This document shows, in pieces, positions 1 through 6,934 of a stretch of 10,548 bases of DNA. Under the pieces are notes generated by a model. That model searched no databases, was not told the DNA's origin, and saw only the letters and a list, made by a program, of their open reading frames with translations. Where the stretch lies: the NCBI GenBank assembly GCA_019233415.1, contig JAFAMK010000123.1, positions 1 through 10,548 of the forward strand, given 5' to 3'. Origin of the DNA: Vulcanimicrobiota bacterium. Lineage in GTDB: Bacteria; Vulcanimicrobiota; Vulcanimicrobiia; Vulcanimicrobiales; Vulcanimicrobiaceae. The position numbers and the translations under genes are program-made. How positions within the stretch are numbered: the first letter of the stretch is position 1; the number at the start of each line of letters is the position of its first letter.

Positions 1-804
1 CAGTCCCAGGATCGTTCTCGCCTCATCGGGAGTCGCGACCGGCCGGCCGAGTTCGTCGGCGATCCGCGCGACGCGGGCGACCAGCTCCTCGTTGCGCGCG
101 AGCCGGCCCTTGGCGTAGTAGAGGTTGTCCTCCAAGCCGACGCGGACGTGGCCGCCCATCGCGATCGCGACCGTCGCGAGCGGGAGCTGCATCCGCCCGA
201 TCCCTGCAACCGACCACGTGCAGCCGGCGGGGACGGCGCGCACGCAGTCGACGAGGTTTTCGACCGAGGCGTCGAGGCCGCCGGGGACGCCGAGCACGAG
301 GTCGACGTGCGCGGGGAGCCGGATCGTCCCCTCTGCGGCGAGCCGCTTCGCGTTCGAGAGGTGGCCGAGGTCGAAGATCTCCAGCTCCGGCGTGACGCCG
401 TGCTCGGCGAGCTTCGCGGCGATCCCGCGCATGATCGGGAAGCTGTTCTCGAAGACGTCCTCCCCGAAGTTCACCGTCCCGCAGGTCAGCGTCGCCATCT
501 CGGGGCGGAGCGCGAGCGGCGCAGCGCGCTCCTCGGGCGTCATGCCGATCGCGCCGCCGGTCGAGAACTGCACGATCAGGTCGCTCGCGGCGCGGACCGC
601 CTCGTACGCGGCGCGGAACCGCGCGACGTCGTGCGTGTTCGTCCCGTCGTCGTTGCGGCAGTGGACGTGGACGATGCTCGCCCCCGCGGCCCGAATCGCG
701 CGTGCCGTCTCGCCGAGCTGCGCAGGCGTGACGGGCAGGTGCGGCGTCTGGTCCGGCATGACTTCGGCCCCGACGGGCGCGACGGTGATGATCAGCGGTT
801 CCAC
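1..804 (-). CDS. kce: 3-keto-5-aminohexanoate cleavage enzyme (BKACE/DUF849 family), 3' end cut by the window edge
   Basis: A Zn-dependent TIM-barrel enzyme of this family condenses a beta-keto acid with acetyl-CoA, giving acetoacetate and a new CoA ester. Kce does this with 5-amino-3-oxohexanoate in lysine fermentation, yielding 3-aminobutyryl-CoA. My translation has 268 residues. It starts at GTG (804-802), supported by AAGGAG six bases upstream. It reads VEPLIITVAPVGAE and shows VHVHCRNDDG (Zn ligands H46 and H48), QFSTGG (S81), EMATLTCGTVNFG, VLGVPGG, VAGIGR and RVGLEDN (R221, Zn ligand E225, catalytic D226). E14, which family structures link to the substrate amino group, is present (residue roles from memory). 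The frame ends TPDEARTILGL at base 1, where these proteins normally end, so little is missing. Nearby KamB and KamC homologues favour lysine. Other BKACE members use other beta-keto acids, so substrate is less certain than family. Confidence 0.88.
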   Translation of the reverse strand, partial: MEPLIITVAPVGAEVMPDQTPHLPVTPAQLGETARAIRAAGASIVHVHCRNDDGTNTHDVARFRAAYEAVRAASDLIVQFSTGGAIGMTPEERAAPLALRPEMATLTCGTVNFGEDVFENSFPIMRGIAAKLAEHGVTPELEIFDLGHLSNAKRLAAEGTIRLPAHVDLVLGVPGGLDASVENLVDCVRAVPAGCTWSVAGIGRMQLPLATVAIAMGGHVRVGLEDNLYYAKGRLARNEELVARVARIADELGRPVATPDEARTILGL

Positions 805-810
805 GCGCCG

Positions 811-816
811 CTCCTT
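811..816 (-). promoter_or_regulatory. Shine-Dalgarno site of kce
   Basis: On the minus strand AAGGAG stands six bases before the GTG at 804-802. It decides the start codon and shows that translation begins at VEPLIITV, exactly where family members begin. It lies in a 62-bp GC-rich gap between the divergent kce and gamma-glutamyltransferase-family genes, in which I see no convincing -35/-10 pair in either direction. Confidence 0.7.
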
Positions 817-866
817 CGCGGCGGGAGCGGGATGGCCCGGTCGGAGGCGGGGCGAACGCGGCCGGC

Positions 867-2477
867 GTGAACGGTTTCCTGCGCGAGACGTGGCCGACGC
901 GTGCGGTCGCGCGCTCGACCCGCGCGATGATCGCGACCCCGCACGCGCAGGCGACCGCCGCCGGCGCCGACGTGCTGCGGCGCGGCGGCAACGCCGTCGA
1001 CGCGGCGATCGCCGCAAACGCGGTGCTGACGGTCGTCTATCCCGCCAGCTGCGGGATCGGCGGCGACGCGTTCTGGATCGTGCACGACCGCCGCACCGGC
1101 CGCACGACGAGCTACAACGGCAGCGGCCGCACCCCGCGCGCGGCGTCGCTCGACAGACTTCCAAACGGCGTGCTCCCGCAGCGCGGCGCGCTGAGCGTCA
1201 CCGTCCCCGGCGCGGTGCGTTCGTGGGAAGACGTCGCGCGCGCGCACGGCACGCGTGGGCTCGACGAATTGCTCGCACCGGCGGAGTTCTTCGCGCGCGA
1301 AGGCGTCGCGGTCACCGACGTCGTCGCGAACTACGCGCGGCTGAACGAACCGCTGCTGCGCGACGACGCCGAGGCGACGCGCATCTTCTTGCAGCACGGC
1401 CTCCCGCACGCGGGCGACGTGCTGCGCAACCCCGACCTCGCCGAAACGCTGGCCGCGATCCGGCGCGAAGGCGCCGACGCGTTCTACACCGGCGCGATCG
1501 CAGAGCAGATCATCGCGACGCTGCGCCGCGGCGGCAGCGCGATGACCCTCGACGACCTCGCTTCGCACCGTACCGAAGCGACGACGCCGCTGCGGATTGC
1601 GTGGAACGGCGGCGAGCTGCTTGCGCACCCGCCGAACTCGCAAGGTGCGCTGCTGCTGCTCGGCGCGGGGATGCTCGAAGGCGATCGCAGCGCCGACGAG
1701 ACGCTCTGGCATCACCTCGCCGTGGAGGCGATGAAGCGCGCGACCGCGCTGCGCGACGCGACGTTCCGCGACCCCGCCTTCGGCCCGGTCCCGATCGAGG
1801 CTGCGCTGACGCCGGACGCACTGCGCACCGCGCGCGCGTCGATCGATCCCGAACGCGCGACGCCGCACGAAGCGCTCCCCGACCGCGGCGGAACGATCTG
1901 GCTCGGCGTCGTCGACGAGGACGGCAACGCGGTGTCGCTGATCGAGAGCCTCTACATGAACTTCGGTTCCTGCGTCGTCGCCGGCGGAACGGGGATCGTG
2001 CTGCAGAACCGCGGCGCGTACTTCTCGACGCGTCCCGGCGACCCGAACGTCTACGAGGGCGGGAAGCGCCCGATGCACACGCTCTCGCCGCCGATGTTCC
2101 TGCGTGACGGCGCGCCCGAGATCGTCTTCGGCACGATGGGCGGCGACGGCCAGCCGCAGATTCAGCTGCAGTTCCTGCATCAGCTCATCGACCGCGGCCT
2201 GGATGTGCAGCGCGCGCTCGATTTCCCGCGCTGGGTCTACGGCCGCCACACGCTGACCGAGCGCCCCGACCTGCAGCCCGGCGAGATGGTGCTCGTCGAG
2301 TCGCGGATGCCGGACGAGATCGTCGCGTCGCTGCGGCGGCGCCGGCACGCGGTCGAGGTGCTCGGCCCGTACGAGAACGCGATGGGCCACGCGCACGCGA
2401 TCGTCGTCGACCGCGCGCGCGGGACGCTCGCCGGCGGTTCCGACCCGCGCGCCGACTCGCTCGCGCTCGGGCTCTGA
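867..2477 (+). CDS. Gamma-glutamyltransferase-family Ntn hydrolase, cytosolic type
   Basis: Members are made as one chain that cleaves itself before a Thr, which becomes the N-terminal nucleophile of the small subunit. This 536-residue protein has the family N-terminus MIATPHAQATAAGADVLRRG, then GGNAVDAAIAANAV and GIGGDAF, an Arg in GSGRTP (R88) expected to hold the substrate carboxylate, the cleavage site GGTIWLGVVDEDGNAVS with predicted nucleophile T343, and FGTMGGDGQPQ. No signal peptide is seen, so it should be cytosolic, unlike periplasmic Ggt. GTG 867 is chosen because 20 residues before MIATP are usual; ATG 927 is possible. Against E. coli Ggt, the Q430/D433 positions read R382/Y385 and the S462-S463 pair reads H404-T405. 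That pattern resembles the YwrD and HpxW (oxamate amidohydrolase) branches, so the substrate need not be glutathione. Its stop is three bases from that of the converging kamC-like gene. Confidence 0.9.
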   Translation: MNGFLRETWPTRAVARSTRAMIATPHAQATAAGADVLRRGGNAVDAAIAANAVLTVVYPASCGIGGDAFWIVHDRRTGRTTSYNGSGRTPRAASLDRLPNGVLPQRGALSVTVPGAVRSWEDVARAHGTRGLDELLAPAEFFAREGVAVTDVVANYARLNEPLLRDDAEATRIFLQHGLPHAGDVLRNPDLAETLAAIRREGADAFYTGAIAEQIIATLRRGGSAMTLDDLASHRTEATTPLRIAWNGGELLAHPPNSQGALLLLGAGMLEGDRSADETLWHHLAVEAMKRATALRDATFRDPAFGPVPIEAALTPDALRTARASIDPERATPHEALPDRGGTIWLGVVDEDGNAVSLIESLYMNFGSCVVAGGTGIVLQNRGAYFSTRPGDPNVYEGGKRPMHTLSPPMFLRDGAPEIVFGTMGGDGQPQIQLQFLHQLIDRGLDVQRALDFPRWVYGRHTLTERPDLQPGEMVLVESRMPDEIVASLRRRRHAVEVLGPYENAMGHAHAIVVDRARGTLAGGSDPRADSLALGL

Positions 2478-2480
2478 CGC

Positions 2481-4049
2481 TCAGCGCGCGTCGTGCAGCG
2501 CGCGGGCGCGCGCGACGACGTCGTCGCCGAGCCCGAGCAGCCGCGCGAGCGCGAGCGCGTCGGACGGCGCCTCGCCGTCGTGCGCTGCGACGACGCGGTA
2601 GTCCATCGCGGCGTTGATCGCGTCGAGCGCGGCGTCGAGGTCGTTCGCGTCGAGCGCGTTCAGCGCGTGCTCGCGCAGCCCGGCGATCTGCAGGTGCGCG
2701 ACGCCGGCTGCGCGCGCGACGCCGTCGAAGTGCGTCGCGACGAGCGCGAACGCGCCGCGCGCGCGCAGCGCCTCGACGAACGCGACCAGCAGCGCGCGCC
2801 CTTCGCGCGGTCCGGTCGTGCGCGCGAACTCGTCGACCAGCACGAGCGCGCGCGGCGTCGCCGCCGCCAGCGTTTCGCGCGCGCGCACGACCTCGGCCGC
2901 GTATGACGAGAGCAGCCGCGCACAATCCTCCGGTCCTTCGCCGCCGATCCACGTCACCGCGCCGAGCAGCGGCAGCGCGGCCGCGCGAGCCGGCGGGGGA
3001 ACGCCGAGCGCCGCGCACGCGCAGACGAACCCCGCCGTCGCGAGCGCCGCGCTCTTCCCGCCCATGTTCGGGCCCGTCAGCACCGCGACGCCGTCGAGCG
3101 CGAGCGTGACCGGCGTGTAGCGGCGGCCGCGCGCGGCGAGCGCGTCGGCGAGCGGCGCGAACGTCGCCTCGGTGAACGCGAGTTGCGTGCCGCCGAACGA
3201 CGGGACACAGCCGCCCCAGCGCTGCGCGAACGCGACGCGCGCGAGCGTGCGGTCGAGCGCGCCGAGCACGTCCGTCGCGGCGGCGACCGCGTCGGCTTCG
3301 CGTGCGACCTGCTCGGCGAGCGCGCGGCGGGCAGCTTCTTCTTCGTCGGCGAGCCGCGCCAGCGCCGCATCGCGCGCGGGCGCGACGACGCGCAGCGCGG
3401 CCGCGCGGTAGGTCGGCGTCTCGCGCACGACGAGCACGTCGTCCGGGAGCGGGCCGTCGTAGACGTCGCGCAGCACGACGAACTCGTCGCCGGCCGGATC
3501 GATCCCGATCGCGTCGCGCACGCGCGCCGCGATTGCTTCGCGCCGCGTCTCGAACGCGGTCTCTTCGGCGGCGAGCGTTTCGCGCGCCGCGCGCAGACCC
3601 GGCGCGAACGCGTCGGCGAGGTAGAACCCCGCGCCCTCGCGGCCCGGCGCGAGCAGCGTGCGCAGCGCGTCGAGTGCAGGCGGACGGCGCGCGGTATCGC
3701 CGCCGGCGGCGTCCCAGGCGCGCGCGACCGCGGCGACCGCGTCGACGAAGCGCCCCAGCTCGTAGAAGTCGACGTCGCTCAGCGGGTCCCCGACCCGCGC
3801 GCGCGCGACGATCGGCGTCGGCTCGGGAACCGCGCGCAGCGCGGCGCGCGCGCGCGGCACGCCGTCGCGGTCGAGCTGCGCGGCGAGCGCGACGACGCCG
3901 GCGATCTCGTCGTGCGCGCGCGCCTCGTCACCGGGCCCGTACGGCGCGCGCGCGTCGTCGTGACGCCGCCCGAACGCGCCGACCGGCGCGACCGCCGTGC
4001 GCAGCCAGTCGAGCCCGATCCGCGCCGCGCTCGTCGCGTCGGCGTTCAT
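2481..4049 (-). CDS. kamC: MutS-family ATPase, likely lysine 5,6-aminomutase reactivase KamC
   Basis: This 522-residue protein lacks the MutS mismatch-recognition and connector domains. It keeps a helical clamp-like middle (about residues 150-300, with a charged stretch near 225-260) and a C-terminal MutS ATPase. Walker A is GPNMGGKS (326-333), Walker B ALVLVDE (401-407) followed by FARTTGPREG in place of the usual IGRGTS, then ATHFD (438-442). The C-terminal MDYRVV near 482-487 is also typical. KamC is named as the ATPase that, with KamB, reactivates the adenosylcobalamin/PLP enzyme lysine 5,6-aminomutase. I recognise it from architecture and from its ATGA overlap with the KamB-like gene, not from a search. 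The start is the ATG inside that overlap; the frame stays open upstream, but an earlier start would run deep into kamB. A stand-alone MutS-like DNA-repair ATPase is the alternative. Confidence 0.8.
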   Translation of the reverse strand: MNADATSAARIGLDWLRTAVAPVGAFGRRHDDARAPYGPGDEARAHDEIAGVVALAAQLDRDGVPRARAALRAVPEPTPIVARARVGDPLSDVDFYELGRFVDAVAAVARAWDAAGGDTARRPPALDALRTLLAPGREGAGFYLADAFAPGLRAARETLAAEETAFETRREAIAARVRDAIGIDPAGDEFVVLRDVYDGPLPDDVLVVRETPTYRAAALRVVAPARDAALARLADEEEAARRALAEQVAREADAVAAATDVLGALDRTLARVAFAQRWGGCVPSFGGTQLAFTEATFAPLADALAARGRRYTPVTLALDGVAVLTGPNMGGKSAALATAGFVCACAALGVPPPARAAALPLLGAVTWIGGEGPEDCARLLSSYAAEVVRARETLAAATPRALVLVDEFARTTGPREGRALLVAFVEALRARGAFALVATHFDGVARAAGVAHLQIAGLREHALNALDANDLDAALDAINAAMDYRVVAAHDGEAPSDALALARLLGLGDDVVARARALHDAR

Positions 4050-4960
4050 GCCGCGATGTCCGCGACGACGTCGAACGTCGGCAGGCCGGTCGCGCGCGCG
4101 ACCGCCTCGACGAGCGCACGCGGCGCGAGCGACGCATCGCGGCCGACCGGCGAAGTCGTGCACGCGACGACGCGCAGCGCCCGCTCGCAGCGCAGGTCGA
4201 ACGCCGCGCGCAGCCGCGCGAGCAGCGCGCCGCGCACGACGACCCGCGTCGGGTCGTCGACGACGACCGTCGCGTCGCGCGGGTTCGCGAGCAGTTCCTC
4301 CGCGTCGCGCGCGTCGAGCGCGCCGCCGAGATGCACGACCTCGTCGAATTCGCGAGCCGGGTCGCGGCCCGGCAGCGTCAGCCGCGCGACCGCGTCGGCG
4401 GCGGCCGCGGCGACGCGCGCGACCGTCGCGCCGCTCGCCGCGCCCGTCGCGAGGATCACCGCGTCGTCGCCGCCGGCGAGCGGCGCGACGCGGTCGATCG
4501 CGCCGTCGACCAGCACCGGTCCGGCGCCGAGCGCGCGCAGCCGGTCGATCGTCGCGCGCATCGCGCGCGCGGTCGGCGGCCCGGCGATCTCGCAGCGCGT
4601 CGGCAGCACGACCCGCGCGAAGACGACGGTCCCGAGCGCGCTCTCGCCGCCGCGCTCGAGAATCGCGAGCGCGGGACTGCGCGGGACGAGCCCCGCCGGC
4701 AGCGCGACGAGCGTTCCGGGTGCGAGCCGCACGCGCGGCTTCGGCTCGGCGTCGAGCGCGTCGGACGGTTCACCGTCGCGCCCGATCGAGGTCACCGCAA
4801 CCGCGACGCCGCGCCGTTGTGCGACCGCGCGCAGCGCGTTGAACGTCGTCGTCTTCCCGGCGTTCTTCGCGGTTCCGACGACGATCACGCTGCGCGCCGC
4901 CGCCGTGGCGAGCGCGTACAGCGCCTCAGGCGCCGACGTGGAAGACTTTGAGCCCGGCAA
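4046..4960 (-). CDS. kamB: P-loop protein, likely lysine 5,6-aminomutase reactivase subunit KamB
   Basis: The 304-residue product carries a P-loop-like VVGTAKNAGKTTTF (27-40), then VTSIGRDGE (57-64), VLVDGAIDR (149-157) and VILATGA (168-174), an order I recall from KamB proteins of lysine-fermenting clusters. The spacing in GTAKNAGKT is one residue longer than a classical Walker A, recalling MobB/BioD-type loops. KamB is reported to act with the MutS-like KamC to restore lysine 5,6-aminomutase after its B12 cofactor is damaged. The frame opens at TTG 4960, overlapping the end of mntP by 35 bases. The only other in-frame start before the P-loop is GTG 4888, which would remove the helix PEALYALATAAAR and leave almost nothing before the strand, so I prefer 4960, although no clear ribosome binding site supports it. 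Its TGA overlaps the kamC ATG (ATGA), implying coupled translation and matched amounts. Confidence 0.72.
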   Translation of the reverse strand: MPGSKSSTSAPEALYALATAAARSVIVVGTAKNAGKTTTFNALRAVAQRRGVAVAVTSIGRDGEPSDALDAEPKPRVRLAPGTLVALPAGLVPRSPALAILERGGESALGTVVFARVVLPTRCEIAGPPTARAMRATIDRLRALGAGPVLVDGAIDRVAPLAGGDDAVILATGAASGATVARVAAAAADAVARLTLPGRDPAREFDEVVHLGGALDARDAEELLANPRDATVVVDDPTRVVVRGALLARLRAAFDLRCERALRVVACTTSPVGRDASLAPRALVEAVARATGLPTFDVVADIAA

Positions 4961-5498
4961 ACGCCAGCCCGGTCAGGATGAGCACGATTCCGGCCCACAG
5001 CGCCGCCGCTTCTTCGGCGACGATCCCCAGGCGCCGCCCGAGCGCGAGGCCGAGCGTCGTCGAGACGACCGAGGCGACGCCGATGAAGACGAGGCTGACC
5101 CCGAGCGGCACGCCGATGTAGAGGATCGAGAAGCCGATCCCGAGCGAGTCGAGGCTGATCGAGAGCGCGCCGAGGAAGAGCCCGAAGCCGCGCGAGAGGT
5201 CGAACCCACCGCCCTCCTCGGTTCCGTGCCGCGCTTCGTAGACCATGTAGCCGCCGACCCCGACCAGCGCCGCGAAGCCGAGGTAACCCGCCGCATCACC
5301 GAGCAGCCGTCCCGCTGCCTGCCCGAGCAGCACGCCGATCACGGTCATCGTGACCTCGGCGGTCGCGAACGCCGCCCCGATCCGCACCTTGACCCCGCGC
5401 GACGCTCCCTTCATCCCCACCCCGACGGAGACGGCGAAGACGTCGAGCCCCAGCGAGAGCGCGACGAAGAGGATCTTGAAGAACGCCGCGATGGTCAC
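4926..5498 (-). CDS. mntP: Manganese efflux pump MntP family
   Basis: MntP exports Mn(II) across the inner membrane. The 190-residue product is almost wholly hydrophobic with about six membrane helices in two similar halves. Each half carries the expected intramembrane acidic motif: SLGLDVFAVSVGVG near the N-terminus (D19) and GALSISLDSLGIG in the middle (D117), matching conserved aspartates of E. coli MntP. Length fits the family. Start is GTG 5498, reading MTIAAFFKILFVALSLGLD; no strong ribosome binding site precedes it. The upstream response-regulator gene ends 19 bases away, so no room exists for the yybP-ykoY manganese riboswitch often found before mntP; control must come from further upstream or from elsewhere. 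Its 3' end overlaps the kamB-like start, placing a metal exporter in the same transcription unit as the predicted reactivase. Confidence 0.88.
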   Translation of the reverse strand: MTIAAFFKILFVALSLGLDVFAVSVGVGMKGASRGVKVRIGAAFATAEVTMTVIGVLLGQAAGRLLGDAAGYLGFAALVGVGGYMVYEARHGTEEGGGFDLSRGFGLFLGALSISLDSLGIGFSILYIGVPLGVSLVFIGVASVVSTTLGLALGRRLGIVAEEAAALWAGIVLILTGLAFAGLKVFHVGA

Positions 5499-5517
5499 GC
5501 GGCGCTGCTGTGGTGCG

Positions 5518-5916
5518 CTACGCGCCCAGGACCGAGTCGAGCGGGTCGTTCGTCAACAGCTGTCGCACGGTCGTGCGCAGCTGCGAGAGCGTGAACGGCT
5601 TGTTGAGGAACGCGTTCGCGCCGGCGGCCTTCGCGCGCGCGTCCATCGCGTAGTTGTTGTGGCCACTGATCATCACGATCGGCATCCGCGCGGTCGCGCC
5701 GTTCTGGCGCACCTGCGTGATCAAATCGATCCCGGAGATCCCGGGCAGCATGAAGTCGCTGATCAGGATGTCGTACGGTTCGTCGCGCTGAATGTGGACG
5801 AGCGCGCTTTCGGCGTCGTTGCACAACGTGATGTCGTACGGTCCCTTCGCAAGGATCGTCTTGATCAACGTGCAGATTTCCGGGTCGTCGTCGGCGACCA
5901 GGACACGCCAAGCCAT
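5518..5916 (-). CDS. Single-domain response regulator (receiver only)
   Basis: A CheY-like receiver with no output domain in 132 residues. It has the acidic pair D9-D10 (VLVADDD), phospho-acceptor D54 in DILISDFMLPG, the switch Ser at VMISGH (S84) and the conserved Lys in LNKPF (K106), so phosphorylation chemistry should be intact. A tail of about ten residues follows the last helix. Such proteins act by protein contact or as phosphorelay intermediates; no histidine kinase is in the window, so partner and target are unknown. Start is ATG 5916. A GGAGG lies unusually close, about two bases from the ATG, with purine-rich sequence before it. It is the first gene of the minus-strand run with mntP, kamB and kamC, and divergent from proline dehydrogenase. 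Confidence 0.9.
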   Translation of the reverse strand: MAWRVLVADDDPEICTLIKTILAKGPYDITLCNDAESALVHIQRDEPYDILISDFMLPGISGIDLITQVRQNGATARMPIVMISGHNNYAMDARAKAAGANAFLNKPFTLSQLRTTVRQLLTNDPLDSVLGA

Positions 5917-6046
5917 CCCCTCCGCTTCCCGGATGCCCGAGCCCTTGCCTACGGCGCGATTGAAAAGACCGTGAAAAGGGCGACCGGGGCATACGCACAG
6001 GTGTACCCCGAGGGCCGACCGGGATCATCCCCGAAGGGCGCTGGTC
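5917..6046. promoter_or_regulatory. Divergent intergenic control region with tandem 11-bp repeat and hairpin
   Basis: The 130-bp gap separates the response-regulator operon (leftward) from proline dehydrogenase (rightward). It is less GC-rich than the genes. At 5961-5971 and 5972-5982 two copies of TGAAAAGNNCG stand head to tail (TGAAAAGACCG, TGAAAAGGGCG; 9 of 11 bases equal), one helical turn apart, as expected for a direct-repeat operator. At 5986-6009 lies a 9-position hairpin (loop GCACAG, one mismatch, one G-T pair). CCCCGAGGGC (6006-6015) and CCCCGAAGGGC (6029-6039) form a looser repeat pair, the second supplying a GAAGG ribosome binding site for the GTG at 6047. I see no clean sigma-70 promoter. 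Function is inferred from position only. Confidence 0.45.
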
Positions 6047-6934
6047 GTGGCAGTCCTCGACGTGATCCAGACCCCCGCGTTCCAGCAGCGGTTCTTTTTC
6101 CTCGCCAAGCGCTTCATCGCCGGCGAGACCGTCGCGGAGGCGATGGACGCAGTCGCGGGGCTGAACGCGCAAGGGATGACCGCCACGCTCGACTTCCTCG
6201 GTGAGGACGTCACCTCGCGCGACGAAGCCGAGCGAACGCGCGATGCCTACTTTGAGCTACTCGCCGCGGTCGCCGCGCGCGGCGTCGAGACGAATGTCTC
6301 GGTCAAGCTGACCGCGATGGGCCTGCTGATCGACGAAGGCTTCGCGCTCGAGAACCTGCGCGCGATCCTGGCGCGTGCGGCAAGCAACCGCGATCCGTTC
6401 GTGCGCATCGACATGGAGGGCTCCGCCGTTACGGACGCGACGCTGCGCGTTTTCGAGCGCGCGTTCGCCGAGACGCGCGACGTCGGCCCCGTCCTGCAGG
6501 CCTACCTCAAGCGCACCCCCGCCGACGTCGAGCGGATGATCGCGCTCGGCGCGCGCGTGCGGCTGTGCAAGGGCGCGTACGGCGAGCCGGCCGAGATTGC
6601 GCACAAGGACATGCCGACGATTCGGCGCGAGTACCTGCGCTCGGCCGAGGCACTCATCGAACGCGGCCGCTACCCCGGCATCGCGACGCACGACAGCCGC
6701 GTGATCGACGCGGTCATCGCCTACGCGCGCGAGCGCGGGATCGGGCCCGACCGTTTCGAGTTCCAGATGCTCTACGGTGTGCGCCACGATCTGCAGCGCA
6801 AGCTCGTGGCGGACGGCCATCGCGTGCGCGTCTACGTCCCGTACGGCACGCACTGGGCCGGCTATTTCTACCGCCGCATCACCGAGCGCAAGGAGAACGC
6901 ATTCTTCGCCCTGCGCTCGATGCTGCAGCGCTAA
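6047..6934 (+). CDS. Proline dehydrogenase, monofunctional
   Basis: This FAD-dependent TIM-barrel enzyme oxidises L-proline to pyrroline-5-carboxylate, the first step of proline breakdown to glutamate, usually passing electrons to membrane quinones. The 295 residues match stand-alone bacterial enzymes and lack the DNA-binding and aldehyde dehydrogenase parts of PutA. The order of motifs is typical: ATLDFLGEDV, NVSVKLTAMGL, RIDMEGS, LQAYLKRT, RLCKGAYGEP, GIATHD, FEFQMLYGVR, and near the C-terminus VYVPYGTHWAGYF plus YRRITERKEN, whose Arg pair binds the proline carboxylate. Start is GTG 6047 (MAVLDVIQTPAFQQ), with GAAGG about nine bases upstream. No pyrroline-5-carboxylate dehydrogenase gene is adjacent, so the second step must be encoded elsewhere. 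Its TAA overlaps the stop codon of the convergent cyclophilin gene. Confidence 0.93.
   Translation: MAVLDVIQTPAFQQRFFFLAKRFIAGETVAEAMDAVAGLNAQGMTATLDFLGEDVTSRDEAERTRDAYFELLAAVAARGVETNVSVKLTAMGLLIDEGFALENLRAILARAASNRDPFVRIDMEGSAVTDATLRVFERAFAETRDVGPVLQAYLKRTPADVERMIALGARVRLCKGAYGEPAEIAHKDMPTIRREYLRSAEALIERGRYPGIATHDSRVIDAVIAYARERGIGPDRFEFQMLYGVRHDLQRKLVADGHRVRVYVPYGTHWAGYFYRRITERKENAFFALRSMLQR

Noticed and set aside
805..866. Divergent promoter between kce and the gamma-glutamyltransferase-family gene
   Set aside because: The gap is GC-rich and no -35/-10 pair with usable spacing was found on either strand; only the kce ribosome binding site is supported.
23..991. A 322-codon minus-strand frame at the left edge
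   Set aside because: It is out of register with the BKACE frame, which alone shows conserved Zn-binding motifs and a ribosome binding site.
125..2107. A 660-codon open frame on the plus strand running across kce and the gamma-glutamyltransferase-family gene
   Set aside because: Its product is Arg/Ala-rich low-complexity sequence without family motifs; it shadows two genes with clear catalytic residues. High GC makes such frames common.
792..2396. A 534-codon minus-strand frame antisense to the gamma-glutamyltransferase-family gene
   Set aside because: Arg-rich with no recognisable motif, and it mirrors the codon structure of the real gene.
5499..5517. Possible yybP-ykoY manganese riboswitch before mntP
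   Set aside because: Only 19 bases separate mntP from the upstream gene, too few for that RNA.
3183..5594. An 803-codon plus-strand frame across kamC, kamB and mntP
   Set aside because: It spans three well-supported minus-strand genes and their overlaps; composition is typical of antisense shadows at this GC content.
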